The notes under the pieces are model-generated. The model was not told where the DNA came from, did not search any database, and saw only the letters and a program-made list of their open reading frames with translations. From positions 1,750,091-1,814,090 of the forward strand of contig JANPYM010000002.1 in assembly GCA_025890175.1 (NCBI GenBank): DNA of 64,000 nt, given 5' to 3'. Position numbers and translations under genes: made by a program. Of this stretch, positions 23,401-32,265 are shown one piece after another. The DNA is from Ciborinia camelliae (taxonomy: Eukaryota; Ascomycota; Leotiomycetes; Helotiales; Sclerotiniaceae). Numbering within the stretch: the first letter of the stretch is position 1; every line of letters starts with the position of its first letter.

Positions 23401-26400
23401 GCTCGTCTTGCACAAAGTTGTCGATAATGTTGTTAACACGCTCAAAGCTGTAGAACAACTTCATCATCGATTCCAGACGGGCACTAATGAGTACATACTT
23501 GATAAAGGGCCAGAGGGCCCCAAACATATCCCAAGGCTGTCAATACGTAGCAAAGCATTACTTTTCGAGGTAGAAGACGGAGCGTTTGAGTGGAAATTGG
23601 GTGCGATATACAGAGCTGGTTTAACTGAGCAGCAGCAACGCTTGGCACGAGAAGCGGCATTCGACGTGAAAGCAAAGAAGATTGAAGAGGAAGAAATGCG
23701 CAGAGATACCCATCGTTATCGAAACAGATCAGCGCACCCTCGTGGTCGTAGCAACAACAAGGAAGATTCTTCAATGCGACACAAGAGCGCGGGCGATGAC
23801 TTGCAGGAAGAGCATTCGCCTAAAACTCGAGGGCGAAAATTTCGCTACGATCCCGAAGGAACGTGTGGGATAAGTGGAACTGCACATATATCAATCTCTG
23901 AAGCTCACGACAGGCTCCGACGTCATAATGCTCAAAGTTGGAAAAGACGAATTGACCGAGTTTATAGCATTGCAAAGGACAGCATGAAAACTCTTCGTGG
24001 TGTCTTTTGGGGGCCTGACGAATTACCGGACGATGTGGAGGAGACTGAAAATATACTTGAAGTTCCACAGCGACCCGCACTAATGAGCACTTTGATTAGT
24101 GACCTTCATATTACGATTGACAAGCCGTCCTTTCCTATGAAACAGCTTCCCGATTTTCTTTATAAAATGGGAAAAGGTATGCCTCGAGATATGCAGTACT
24201 CCCTCCTAGTCCCGATGAATGTCCAAATCGATATGGGGGAGGCACGCGTAACGTTACGAGACTATCCTTTACCTCTCTTGCATGTACCAGCAATGAAGCC
24301 TGGTCAGTCACTAAGAATGCCAGCTTGGTCTCTCAAGACGGATTTCGTTATTGCCGAAGAATTCCGAGGTCCTGAGTCTATTCGCCATGTTAAAGTTGAC
24401 ATCATACCCTCACTTCACCGTGAGCCAGGAGCACCCAATAAAGGAGGATTTGCCATAGATGTGCGCAGGACAGTTTCGCCAGTTAAATGTTATTCGGATA
24501 TAAGTGTCGACATTAATACTGGTCTACCTACTCGCATAACTTGGGGTGCTTCTTATCAACCTGCCATCCAGGATATGATGATGGTCATTGAGACATTTAC
24601 GAAGCCGCAAGTCGATCCTTCTGAACGAACTGGATTTTGGGATAAGCTTCGTCTCAGTTTCCACTCTAGAATTGATATTGCGTGGAAAGGGGATGGAGAT
24701 GTTCATTTTACATTGAAGGGAACTCGAGATCCTTACGTCGTTACTGGCGATGGTGCCGGGTTTCTCATGTGTTGGAGAAATGATGTACGATTGAGTATTT
24801 GCCGAGATGATGATCCACGCAAATTCATCACAGTGGACAGTGGCGAATACATTCTCGCCATACCCGACTTCAGTCACCAAGCTCGCGTCTCTGCCTCAGA
24901 GGGGAGTGATAGTGAAAGTGTTGTGAGTACCGAAAGCTTTAGACGTGGTGCAACTTTCAAGAAAGTTGTCATGAAACTATCTGGTAATGTTCAGTGGTTG
25001 GTTGGTCTCATGTTTGAAAGGGATCTCGACGACGGAACACGTTCTTTTGACTTTGAGCCGCATTACAATGTGGTGACAAAAGAACTTCAATATTGTAAAC
25101 CTTCCCAAGGCAAGGAATATGATGCATTCCGAGGTTTCCGAAGTCAGCATATCCATATGTCGATAGCTGTTAAAGCCCCGGTCGATCGTGAGTGGGATGT
25201 GTCGAATACGGAACCATCAAGAAGCTACAACACTGTACACCTTACTCCCCGAGTTTTCACCCATTTCTTTTCTTGGTGGTCGATGTTTGGTGGTACTATG
25301 TCATTACCAATTCGTCAAGGTGCATTATGGCCAGAAATCGAGAAGTCAAGCAAAAAGTTCGGCAGGCATCTTGCCACAATCAAGTACAACTTATTGATTG
25401 CACCTCTATTCCTCAGTCATGTCTACAAACATAAAGATGCGGAGGACTATTCTGAAGACGTCGTATCTGCTACTGGTCTCAAGATGAAATTAGATAGCTT
25501 CATGCTCGACATGCATCAACGGCAAGAAGAATTCAAGACACAAGACAAAGGCCGAAACACTGAAACCACGACAAGCTCCATGAAATTACATCGAGCACAG
25601 CTAGATTTATTGTCGGCAGACATTCGTGCCGTCTCTGCCAGCATCGCGGGAACAACACCAGAAGATCTTCAAAAGGCTTCTGCGCCTACTCTGTTATCTC
25701 AACTAGAACGAGCTCAAGCAGATCTATCACATTTTGATATTCCCGATAATGATTTTAGCTGGATTGACATGGATGATTTCGTCGAGCTTGACTGGATACT
25801 TCCAGCCGAAGCAAACCCAGAAACAAAGATTTTGCCATTGGCATATGCCCCACGTTTTACATATTTCCGACAAACTGATCATGGTGATAATATTTCTGGT
25901 GATCCAGAACGAACCAGTCCTTTTGGTAACGAACCAACACACTTTTGTATCATGAGCAAGGATGATGATCCACGACGAGTTCAATGTCAGCTCATTAATG
26001 ACCGCTTGATTCAACTTGAGAAGCAGATTGAAGACCACAATGATGCTCTTGAGTCTGCCGAGTGGGCACATCAGCAAGACCCGCAAAATTCGACACTCAG
26101 GGCTCAATTCGACCAATTGAACATCCATGGTCCATTTTTGCGCAACAAAAAAGTCTTCCTGGAATCCATGAAAGATCGTATGGTACAGCGTGTCGATACC
26201 AATGATCCACGAACTATTCCTGATGGCGACGAAGATGCTGATCACGATGAGGAATATCTGTCACCAAATGGCCACGGCATCGAAAGAGAAGCGATTGATG
26301 ATAATTCTCCCTCGGGTGATTTCGTTAGCGATTTCAATAATCGCTTCGTCATTCATAACATGCAATTGAAGTGGAACAATTTATTAAGAAATACAATCCT

Positions 26401-29400
26401 TCGATATAGTCATCAAGTTAGCCAGAGACGTGGTTTCGTGTACTATCTATCTCGACGAGCTGTGAAGTTCATACTGGACATTGTCGAAGAACAAAATAAA
26501 GCCAAGAACCCCAGGCCTACCGCAGCACAAACAGGAGAGCCTTCTATAAAATCCACGTCCGGGGATCCAACTCCAGGCGATGCTGCAGAGGTGGTAGCAT
26601 CAAAACAAGTTGAGGATCGTATCAAAGAAATCTTGGCTGATGGGAAAAAGTTTGTGGAGGCGGATGACCCTCAAGTCCATGAATCTCTGCATCGAGTGTC
26701 GACCGATCAAACCGATGAGACCGAGGAATCAGACTCGAACATTGCTTCCGAATTCACGCCACAGAATAGTTATCATGTCAGACTCATCGCGCCGCAGATC
26801 CAACTGCAGAGCGAGAAGAATCCCAAATCTGTTGTGATGGTAACGGCTAAAGGAATGGAGCTGAAAGTTGTCGAGGTCATGGATAAGCATCGTATATTTG
26901 ATGATGTCAGTGGTCTTGTACAACGTCGATTCTCAGTTGAAATGGACAGTACACAATTTTTCGTAACACATCAAAAATGGTTCTCATCCCAGCTTCTGTC
27001 TTTGTATTCCAGCAGCCATTACGGTACCTCCGCTGGATCTGCTTGGCCTCCTTGGGTTCCGATGGAAGTCATGTTCGATTTCCACGTTGATCCATTTGGA
27101 TTCAAACGTGTTGTGCAGAAGACCTCTGCCAGTTTACGCTACGAAAAGTACAACACATTGCGTCTTAAATACAACGATGAGATTAGCAACGAAAATGGAG
27201 ATCCTTCGGATCCAAATGGCATGGAGAGTCGCATAGATAATTTATGGGTAGAATTTCCAAAGATCCAAGCTCTATGTAACTCGTCGCAATATTATGCAAT
27301 GTACATCATTGTGTTGGACCTGCTTATGTATAGCGAGCCGCTGGAAAAGACTCGGAATGAACGCCTCGAAAAGATTATGCTGGCGTCTGATTTCAGCGAC
27401 TTGCGTGGAGCTCCAGAGATGGTCATTCGACTCCAAGAACGGATTAGACAGCTCGAGGAGATCAAGACGCAATTTCAGATCCATTCAAAGTCGCTCGATA
27501 AGAAGGGTTGGGAGGATAGAATCATGCTGGACAGAGATCTTGCAGCCTGTGAAGATGAACTGTTTTTCATGATGAAGGCCATTACAAGTTCTCAGCGTAA
27601 ATATGATGGCACGCAAACTAGCGGTCTCTTACGATGGAACATCTCTTCGGACCAAATTGTCTGGCACTTGATTCGTGATAACAATGAGCCTCTGATGGAA
27701 TTTCAAATCCAACGTGCCGAATATGATCGAACTGATAATTCCGATGGATCGCATATTAATCTCATGCAAATCGGGAACATAGTAGGGCTCAATCTGATGC
27801 CTGATGCCATCTATCCGGAGATGTTCGCTCCATACTCTGACGCTGAGCGAGGAGCCTTCAATGAAGGAGGAAATCAACAAATGCTAAGAGTTTACTGGTA
27901 CATGTTGGAAGCCATCGCTGGCATACCGGTGATGGACCATTTCGAAGTCAATCTTTTCCCAATGAAGATTCAACTTGAGCGCGAGGTTGGTAAACGGCTT
28001 TTCGAGTACATGTTCCCTGGACATAATGACGACAAGTCGAATGCCAATAAAACCAAATCTCCATTCATGGTGAATCACATGGTTTCTATGGATGACGATG
28101 AAGATGATAACGATACCACGGCAAGCAATTCCATCAACCTACAAGTCACCGATGTAGACAATGTAGACTCTTCCTCGAGAGCGCGAGCAGGATCATTGGA
28201 GCTTCGATTACATCCAACAATGACCTCCGAAGCTAGGCCAACGACGGCTGTATCTACTAAAAGTAAAGCGAGCAGTATGCTCTCAGGTTACAGTGGTGAT
28301 GGACATCATTTCAGACTCTTCCAATCCAGCAAGAATTCTACGACGTCAAGGGGATCATCCACGAAAACAACAATTTCCAAGAAGCCATCACTTGAAAGCT
28401 TGCAGTCCAGTAATTCATTAAAGCCAGCCGTAACACGAACGGGAACCACCACAACAATGAACGATTCCGCGTCAACAAATGGCGATGCTAAAGGCAAGCG
28501 ATTCGCCATTCGTGGTCCAAGCAAAGCACGAAAAGAGAAACCATCTGATGACCTGACGAAAATGATGAGTCGTGCATCTGAGTACATGACCCTCGCGTAT
28601 GTCAAAATTCCTAGTGTGGTTCTTTGTCTTAGTTACAAAGGTAAAGGCGAAAGAAACCTCGAGGATGTACATGACTTTGTCTTTCGCTTGCCAATGATCG
28701 AATACCGAAATAAGACGTGGTCAAATCTTGACCTTGCCCTCGCTCTTAAGAAGGACGTAATTCGCGCCTTGATATCACATACTGGTGCCATCATTGGAAA
28801 CAAATTCAGCAAGCATCGTCCCAACGTGGCACAACAAACTCGCTTGAGAGAATTGGCCACAAGTAGTGTAGTCCTCAGTCAACCTCCATCCAGTAACGAT
28901 GATTCATACGAAAACAGTGATACGAGCAGTACCTTTGCCACCAGCCCAACAGAAACCCGTCATTCCGATAGATCAGCAAGCCGCCAAACAGACCTAAACA
29001 AAATTCATCGACGAAGCAAATCATTCGCCTCGAGTCGGAATGGTGTAGAAACTCCAGCGAGCGGCTCGAGTAGCGTTTACTCTGGCGTCTCCCAAGCCTC
29101 GCGACCTCCTTATCAAGCGTCATTTACGATGACTCCGGCCAATCGGGAATCTGACGGGGAGGCGCATTCGCTGACGCCGTTTAGCAGGAGTGGGTGGGCC
29201 GATGGAAATACCATTGAGAGGCCGCACTCTTCGGCAGGTTCGTTTATGGCCAGCACGTTGCAGCGGTTGAAGAAGAGCCCGCTCCCTCATCGGGATGCGG
29301 TGGGTAGTAGTCCGAGCTTGATCGAGGGCCATGGGCCTGCACAGGTGGCCATGGACCGAAATGAGGAAGGGGATGGGGAGAGGGAGAGGGAGAGGGATAG

Positions 29401-29455
29401 GGATGATGGGGAGTCGAAAAAGAAAGCTAAGTCGTTGCTGGGGAGGCTTACATGA
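20417..29455 (+). CDS. FMP27: FMP27/BLTP2 (Hobbit/SABRE) bridge-like lipid transfer protein
   Basis: One uninterrupted frame of 3012 residues, unusual in an intron-bearing genome but consistent with one large exon. Residues 5-30 form a hydrophobic N-terminal anchor, typical of this ER-anchored family. Diagnostic features are the GFWDK motif at 1406-1410 (in TGFWDKLRLSF, the FMP27 GFWDK domain) and WPPW at 2210-2213 (FMP27 WPPW domain), plus a C-terminal Apt1-like region and a Ser/Thr-rich, then Arg/Asp/Glu-rich tail (last 300 residues). Family members build a long hydrophobic groove and move lipids between ER and plasma membrane at contact sites. Yeast Fmp27 is 2628 residues; filamentous fungal forms are longer. 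Residues 90-130 hold a charged Lys/Glu low-complexity insertion. Start chosen at the first ATG, immediately before the hydrophobic anchor (context GCCATGG). Confidence 0.93.
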   Translation: MALLNPTFIFGVVVLLYLSSFILFAILRIITGISIQRIGYFSLRRLAFTPKDGIKIEIRGLGLNIHRPTFAQPTWLSIVLTELAITLDLKVLDGGKSARSPKANGAVEEKERGEKGQEEKGQNGSSREVESEIKPLSRRATSFEPQRSKMWEQLTSIKDRIKRLHRNIHLIRMVDVVASNSSITVVNVGNIQLGSLTMAVDTRMKTVDRGRMFTHAKSENSNQHPAEWMLTIRSVLFTPEGGESLEVLDHLTLNIHGLLHKELDGLREAAIALKLGRVHIPYDDINTCINKYKGLRQPRKTKDGKAAPKEIFVASPVGEVDGPGSEEENLVQTVSDSKEFASSILRGIKEVQFAVSYVGFSKKITSIQPAGSPMYFNASMKEVGVDLHRLDQKSPAHRMYFSSKDIAHQALVAALSISIGVDDGRGRSDRLVYVPMATTTIRTTSLSKTVQFATDNSADERNANILFANAVVTSPSIDLDPRHLPLVLAMAKSKPKSKKDHTPESHVLISRLLPKANVKISMHEPVLRISLPPVEETADEDDFDLIISSISSISLDIESSHSSVGELHYSLGSTLRLQSHDLYYQTCSGSRFDLLQIETLDLKVSVSANPEVYVVATGNVQTFSVHMIRPEISDGVRQIVRQLRLNVEPDKKTHSRTSRDTNFIRALPPWLLHFQLQGSNFSAEVAGIDESIADDTRGVAIQLESWTAEYRAQKVESLERRVRRRAGSRSLTPDPETFLTMPAPSPRKKRDQNPTDGRRLAIHVRGFESFVVESTEKWEVEPFVSIPKFEVALSTSSDNQGPIFHLNSYVKSVLVQYSLYRHYACGVASTVLRKAFVRTNADVAEAEEVARAIALSRKSDAATLLSPVTSPGGFVWPGNDDQEFSFGVKELVTVDFRSTLIQVKAHMPSDPKLMLQIYGVDAGRHRWSAPFFHAKLVRLYAEAPQMKKVWARIVSIKSARVDLREKRHMRSSGEMHEEKTIDVTTNAIRLAVPHQLVLHKVVDNVVNTLKAVEQLHHRFQTGTNEYILDKGPEGPKHIPRLSIRSKALLFEVEDGAFEWKLGAIYRAGLTEQQQRLAREAAFDVKAKKIEEEEMRRDTHRYRNRSAHPRGRSNNKEDSSMRHKSAGDDLQEEHSPKTRGRKFRYDPEGTCGISGTAHISISEAHDRLRRHNAQSWKRRIDRVYSIAKDSMKTLRGVFWGPDELPDDVEETENILEVPQRPALMSTLISDLHITIDKPSFPMKQLPDFLYKMGKGMPRDMQYSLLVPMNVQIDMGEARVTLRDYPLPLLHVPAMKPGQSLRMPAWSLKTDFVIAEEFRGPESIRHVKVDIIPSLHREPGAPNKGGFAIDVRRTVSPVKCYSDISVDINTGLPTRITWGASYQPAIQDMMMVIETFTKPQVDPSERTGFWDKLRLSFHSRIDIAWKGDGDVHFTLKGTRDPYVVTGDGAGFLMCWRNDVRLSICRDDDPRKFITVDSGEYILAIPDFSHQARVSASEGSDSESVVSTESFRRGATFKKVVMKLSGNVQWLVGLMFERDLDDGTRSFDFEPHYNVVTKELQYCKPSQGKEYDAFRGFRSQHIHMSIAVKAPVDREWDVSNTEPSRSYNTVHLTPRVFTHFFSWWSMFGGTMSLPIRQGALWPEIEKSSKKFGRHLATIKYNLLIAPLFLSHVYKHKDAEDYSEDVVSATGLKMKLDSFMLDMHQRQEEFKTQDKGRNTETTTSSMKLHRAQLDLLSADIRAVSASIAGTTPEDLQKASAPTLLSQLERAQADLSHFDIPDNDFSWIDMDDFVELDWILPAEANPETKILPLAYAPRFTYFRQTDHGDNISGDPERTSPFGNEPTHFCIMSKDDDPRRVQCQLINDRLIQLEKQIEDHNDALESAEWAHQQDPQNSTLRAQFDQLNIHGPFLRNKKVFLESMKDRMVQRVDTNDPRTIPDGDEDADHDEEYLSPNGHGIEREAIDDNSPSGDFVSDFNNRFVIHNMQLKWNNLLRNTILRYSHQVSQRRGFVYYLSRRAVKFILDIVEEQNKAKNPRPTAAQTGEPSIKSTSGDPTPGDAAEVVASKQVEDRIKEILADGKKFVEADDPQVHESLHRVSTDQTDETEESDSNIASEFTPQNSYHVRLIAPQIQLQSEKNPKSVVMVTAKGMELKVVEVMDKHRIFDDVSGLVQRRFSVEMDSTQFFVTHQKWFSSQLLSLYSSSHYGTSAGSAWPPWVPMEVMFDFHVDPFGFKRVVQKTSASLRYEKYNTLRLKYNDEISNENGDPSDPNGMESRIDNLWVEFPKIQALCNSSQYYAMYIIVLDLLMYSEPLEKTRNERLEKIMLASDFSDLRGAPEMVIRLQERIRQLEEIKTQFQIHSKSLDKKGWEDRIMLDRDLAACEDELFFMMKAITSSQRKYDGTQTSGLLRWNISSDQIVWHLIRDNNEPLMEFQIQRAEYDRTDNSDGSHINLMQIGNIVGLNLMPDAIYPEMFAPYSDAERGAFNEGGNQQMLRVYWYMLEAIAGIPVMDHFEVNLFPMKIQLEREVGKRLFEYMFPGHNDDKSNANKTKSPFMVNHMVSMDDDEDDNDTTASNSINLQVTDVDNVDSSSRARAGSLELRLHPTMTSEARPTTAVSTKSKASSMLSGYSGDGHHFRLFQSSKNSTTSRGSSTKTTISKKPSLESLQSSNSLKPAVTRTGTTTTMNDSASTNGDAKGKRFAIRGPSKARKEKPSDDLTKMMSRASEYMTLAYVKIPSVVLCLSYKGKGERNLEDVHDFVFRLPMIEYRNKTWSNLDLALALKKDVIRALISHTGAIIGNKFSKHRPNVAQQTRLRELATSSVVLSQPPSSNDDSYENSDTSSTFATSPTETRHSDRSASRQTDLNKIHRRSKSFASSRNGVETPASGSSSVYSGVSQASRPPYQASFTMTPANRESDGEAHSLTPFSRSGWADGNTIERPHSSAGSFMASTLQRLKKSPLPHRDAVGSSPSLIEGHGPAQVAMDRNEEGDGERERERDRDDGESKKKAKSLLGRLT

Positions 29456-29493
29456 TTGATCTTTGGTAGAAAGGGGGGGAAAGGAAACAAGAA

Positions 29494-29503
29494 NNNNNNN
29501 NNN
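29494..29503. other. Assembly gap (10 N)
   Basis: Ten undetermined bases directly precede a G-run tract; the true length is unknown. It lies 39 bases past the FMP27 stop, so coding is not affected. Confidence 0.99.
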
Positions 29504-29540
29504 GGGGAGGGGAGGGGAGGGGAGGGAAGGGAAGGGAAGA
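29504..29540 (+). repeat. GGGGA purine repeat, G-quadruplex-forming
   Basis: Successive GGGG and GGG runs separated by single or double A fit the classic four-run G-quadruplex rule several times over. It abuts the N gap, and secondary structure or low complexity may be why the assembly stopped there. Confidence 0.85.
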
Positions 29541-31024
29541 GAAGCTTCACTTCTTTCATCGTGTGTGTTGGTTGTTTTGAAGACGTCACTCGTCATCGTA
29601 TTTTATCTCATCTAGCGTGCATTGCGAGGGTGTTTAGACGTCGGTGTTCTGGGTGTGGTGTGGGTGGTGTGGTGTGGTGTTGATTGGATTTTTTTTTTTT
29701 CTTTCTTTCTCTTTTTGCGCGCGATGGATGGATGGGTGGGTGGTTGGGTAGGGAAGAAAATGGAAGGGAAGGCATTCAGGGAGTTGATTTGGTTGGTGTA
29801 AGAGGTAGGGGGTGGGGGGTGGGGGAATGGGGAGTGAATTATTATACAGATTACATCAGATTACATAGATACATACATACATAGGTAGGAAAATCATAAC
29901 AAAAATTTTTGAAAGGCGAAATATGTCTTGGATTTTGGGGGGGGGGGGGGGCGAGGGAATCCCATCGGATTTCTTTTCTTTTCTTGTTCTTGTCTCTTTC
30001 TTGATATATGCGTGGTATGGGATGGTATGGTATGGTATGCTTTACTTTACCTAGGTATTTCTCTCTCACCATCACTCTCACCATCACTTTCACTCTCATC
30101 CATATCCAGCATTTCCATTGTTCCATTGTTCTATTGTTCCATTGTATTTTGCATTTACCATTTCCACTCAACCGACTAACCGACTAACCGACCGATGCAA
30201 CACATTCATATCCCTATCCACATCCACATCCATCCACAAACCAATTTCCTCATCTCCTCATCTCCTCATCTCCTAATTTCCTTATAAAATGAAAAAGAAT
30301 TCCGACCTTGACCAGCAAAGCAAAGCAAAGCAACGCCAAACCCTCGCTCCCTCTTTCCCTTCCTTCCTACCCAGTTTCAGTTCCAGCCCAAATCCATGTT
30401 TTCATCTCAACCCCCATCTCAATCCTCATCCCCATCCCAAATTCTATCTCCCATCCATCCTAAACCAAATAGAAAAAGTAAAGTCTAATACCACCAACGC
30501 GAAAAAACAATGCAACACCCCCCACAAAAAGCTAATATACCAGCACTTGGTATTTAGGGCAGATGAAAAAAAAAGACAATGGAGTAGCCTAGTCAATCTT
30601 ATCTTGATTGAATGAGTGACCCCCTGGGATATCCGATTAAAAACACCATTGGATATCAGAATGACAAAGGAAAAGAAAAAAGAGGCCGTGGATAATTCGT
30701 GATGCATGTCCATGAAGAAGAGTAAGAGGAGGAACCTTGGAAGTATGTTCTATGCGTGCTGACGTGTAAATTTGTAGTGTGCGGGGTAACTTCATGCAAA
30801 AGCATCATGGTTTTTGGTGAAGTGTGGGGTGTGGTATTGATTGTGCGGGGTATTTTGATGCGATCGCCAAATCCGCAGAAAAGTCCGATGCATGATGTCG
30901 TGAATCGTGATCGAGAATTTTCAAGTCGATGGGCGTTTTCTTCGGAGATGGCGGAAGATATCATGTGGTCGTCATCGCCCAAAACCATTCAAGCTTTCAA
31001 CCCCATTCGAACCTCAAAATCCAT

Positions 31025-32265
31025 TCAAACTCGAGCAACTGGTGAGCTTTGGCCCTCCAATCTTCGTCTCTCTTCAACTCTAATCATTCTTCCAATCGCT
31101 TCATTTTCCCTCAATCCACTTTCAACCAATCCACCAGATCTGATTTGACCTGCAATCAAATATCCCGAACTTTCTTCCAATTCAAATGGGGTAATTGGAC
31201 CCGGACTACCCAAAGGATGTAATCTAGGACTGATAGGTTTGGATCCTGACGCGGATGCACCGGGAGAAGAAGTAACTGAAGCATGTACCATACGAGCTTG
31301 TTCTATCATATCTCGTTGGTATTTTTGTAGTTTTCGTTTGATGTCCGAGCTTCGTCTTTGATGATCTGGATTTGTAGATTTTTGACGATGATTCTTGGGA
31401 GGTAGTTGGAGATTGTCACCATTTAATATCGGAATGGGAGATGATGGCGATGAAGTGTAGTTTGACGGATAGTATTTCCCTTTTGGCATGACTAGAGAAT
31501 CTGGCAAGGTGAATGGAGAGCCCATTATTGAAGGGGGTCCACGGAGGGTAACATCGGAAGATGGTGAATCCATTGGTATCGACATGGACATTGCAAGTGG
31601 TTTCGTATCTGGTGAACTTCTTGAACGTGAGGTCGATACTGATTTGAGGGTTTCTGAATTTTCGTCTGCGAATCCGGGAAAGTATCCTCTATAAATGTTT
31701 TGGTCAGAAAAATAATGCGAAAAGAATTCCTAACATAGTTCAGTCCTGTGCTTACCCTGGCAATTCTCCACGACCTGTCAATGGCGTATAAACTCGTTTT
31801 TTTGTAGATTGTTCAATGGTAATTGGAATTGGATCACTTTTCTTTCGACTTGGAGTATTGAACGTAGATGTAGATGTAGATTTGGATGTTGAATCAACTT
31901 TATATAAAAAATCACGAGTCAGTTGAAGGGATCGTTTCACTAACTCGTAGGTGGCGTCGGGGTAAAGCGGGAAAAGGCTTGCATCAAAACGTAGAAGCGT
32001 AAGGGTAGGAGCGTAACATACCATGTCTTCCGGGAGTACCTGAACGTGGAGATGAATTTGTACTACTATTGCTAGTCCTGGTGATCTCTTTAGTTGTTGA
32101 CTGTAAGGCAAGATCTTTCAAAGTTGCAATAATATCTTCATCTGATGAAGAAGAAAAATATGATCGTTTGGTATCATGATGAGGACGTTTTGAAGTACCA
32201 CCATGATCATGACTACCATCTGTAGTAAAGTAAGAAGAGGTCTTATAGGAACAATGACTGGCCAT
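31025..32265 (-). CDS. Conserved-looking Ser-rich protein of unknown function
   Basis: Deduced minus-strand exons 32265-32022, 31897-31756 and 31688-31025, 349 residues. I do not recognise a family. The N-terminus (MASHCSYKTSS) is followed by SSSSDEDIIATLKDLAL and several Ser/Thr/Pro stretches. The second exon has SRKKSDP and TKKRVYTPL, the third a basic patch (RQKSTNPDHQRRSSDIKRK) and a C-terminal helix-prone region with VEERRR. Many SP/TP and RxxS sites suggest phosphorylation. No signal peptide or membrane segment is seen. The introns have canonical GTATGT/GTAAGC donors, and branch sequences such as CTGAC were seen. The start at 32265 is the ATG before exon 1; an upstream in-frame ATG at 32433 would add 56 residues of a less natural N-terminus. 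Confidence 0.6.

Larger units (their letters stand above)
29456..31024. other. Spacer with assembly gap and simple-sequence tracts
   Basis: It starts with the FMP27 3' end, then a run of ten N (29494-29503), the purine G-run tract after it, a T-run near 29690, a 13-base G run near 29938-29950, and GTATGG repeats near 30010. A poly-pyrimidine and ATCC-rich zone follows at 30190-30470. No gene was recognised. Confidence 0.6.

Noticed and set aside
29120..29596. Minus-strand frames across the FMP27 end and the N gap
   Set aside because: They are antisense to FMP27 and contain undefined codons.
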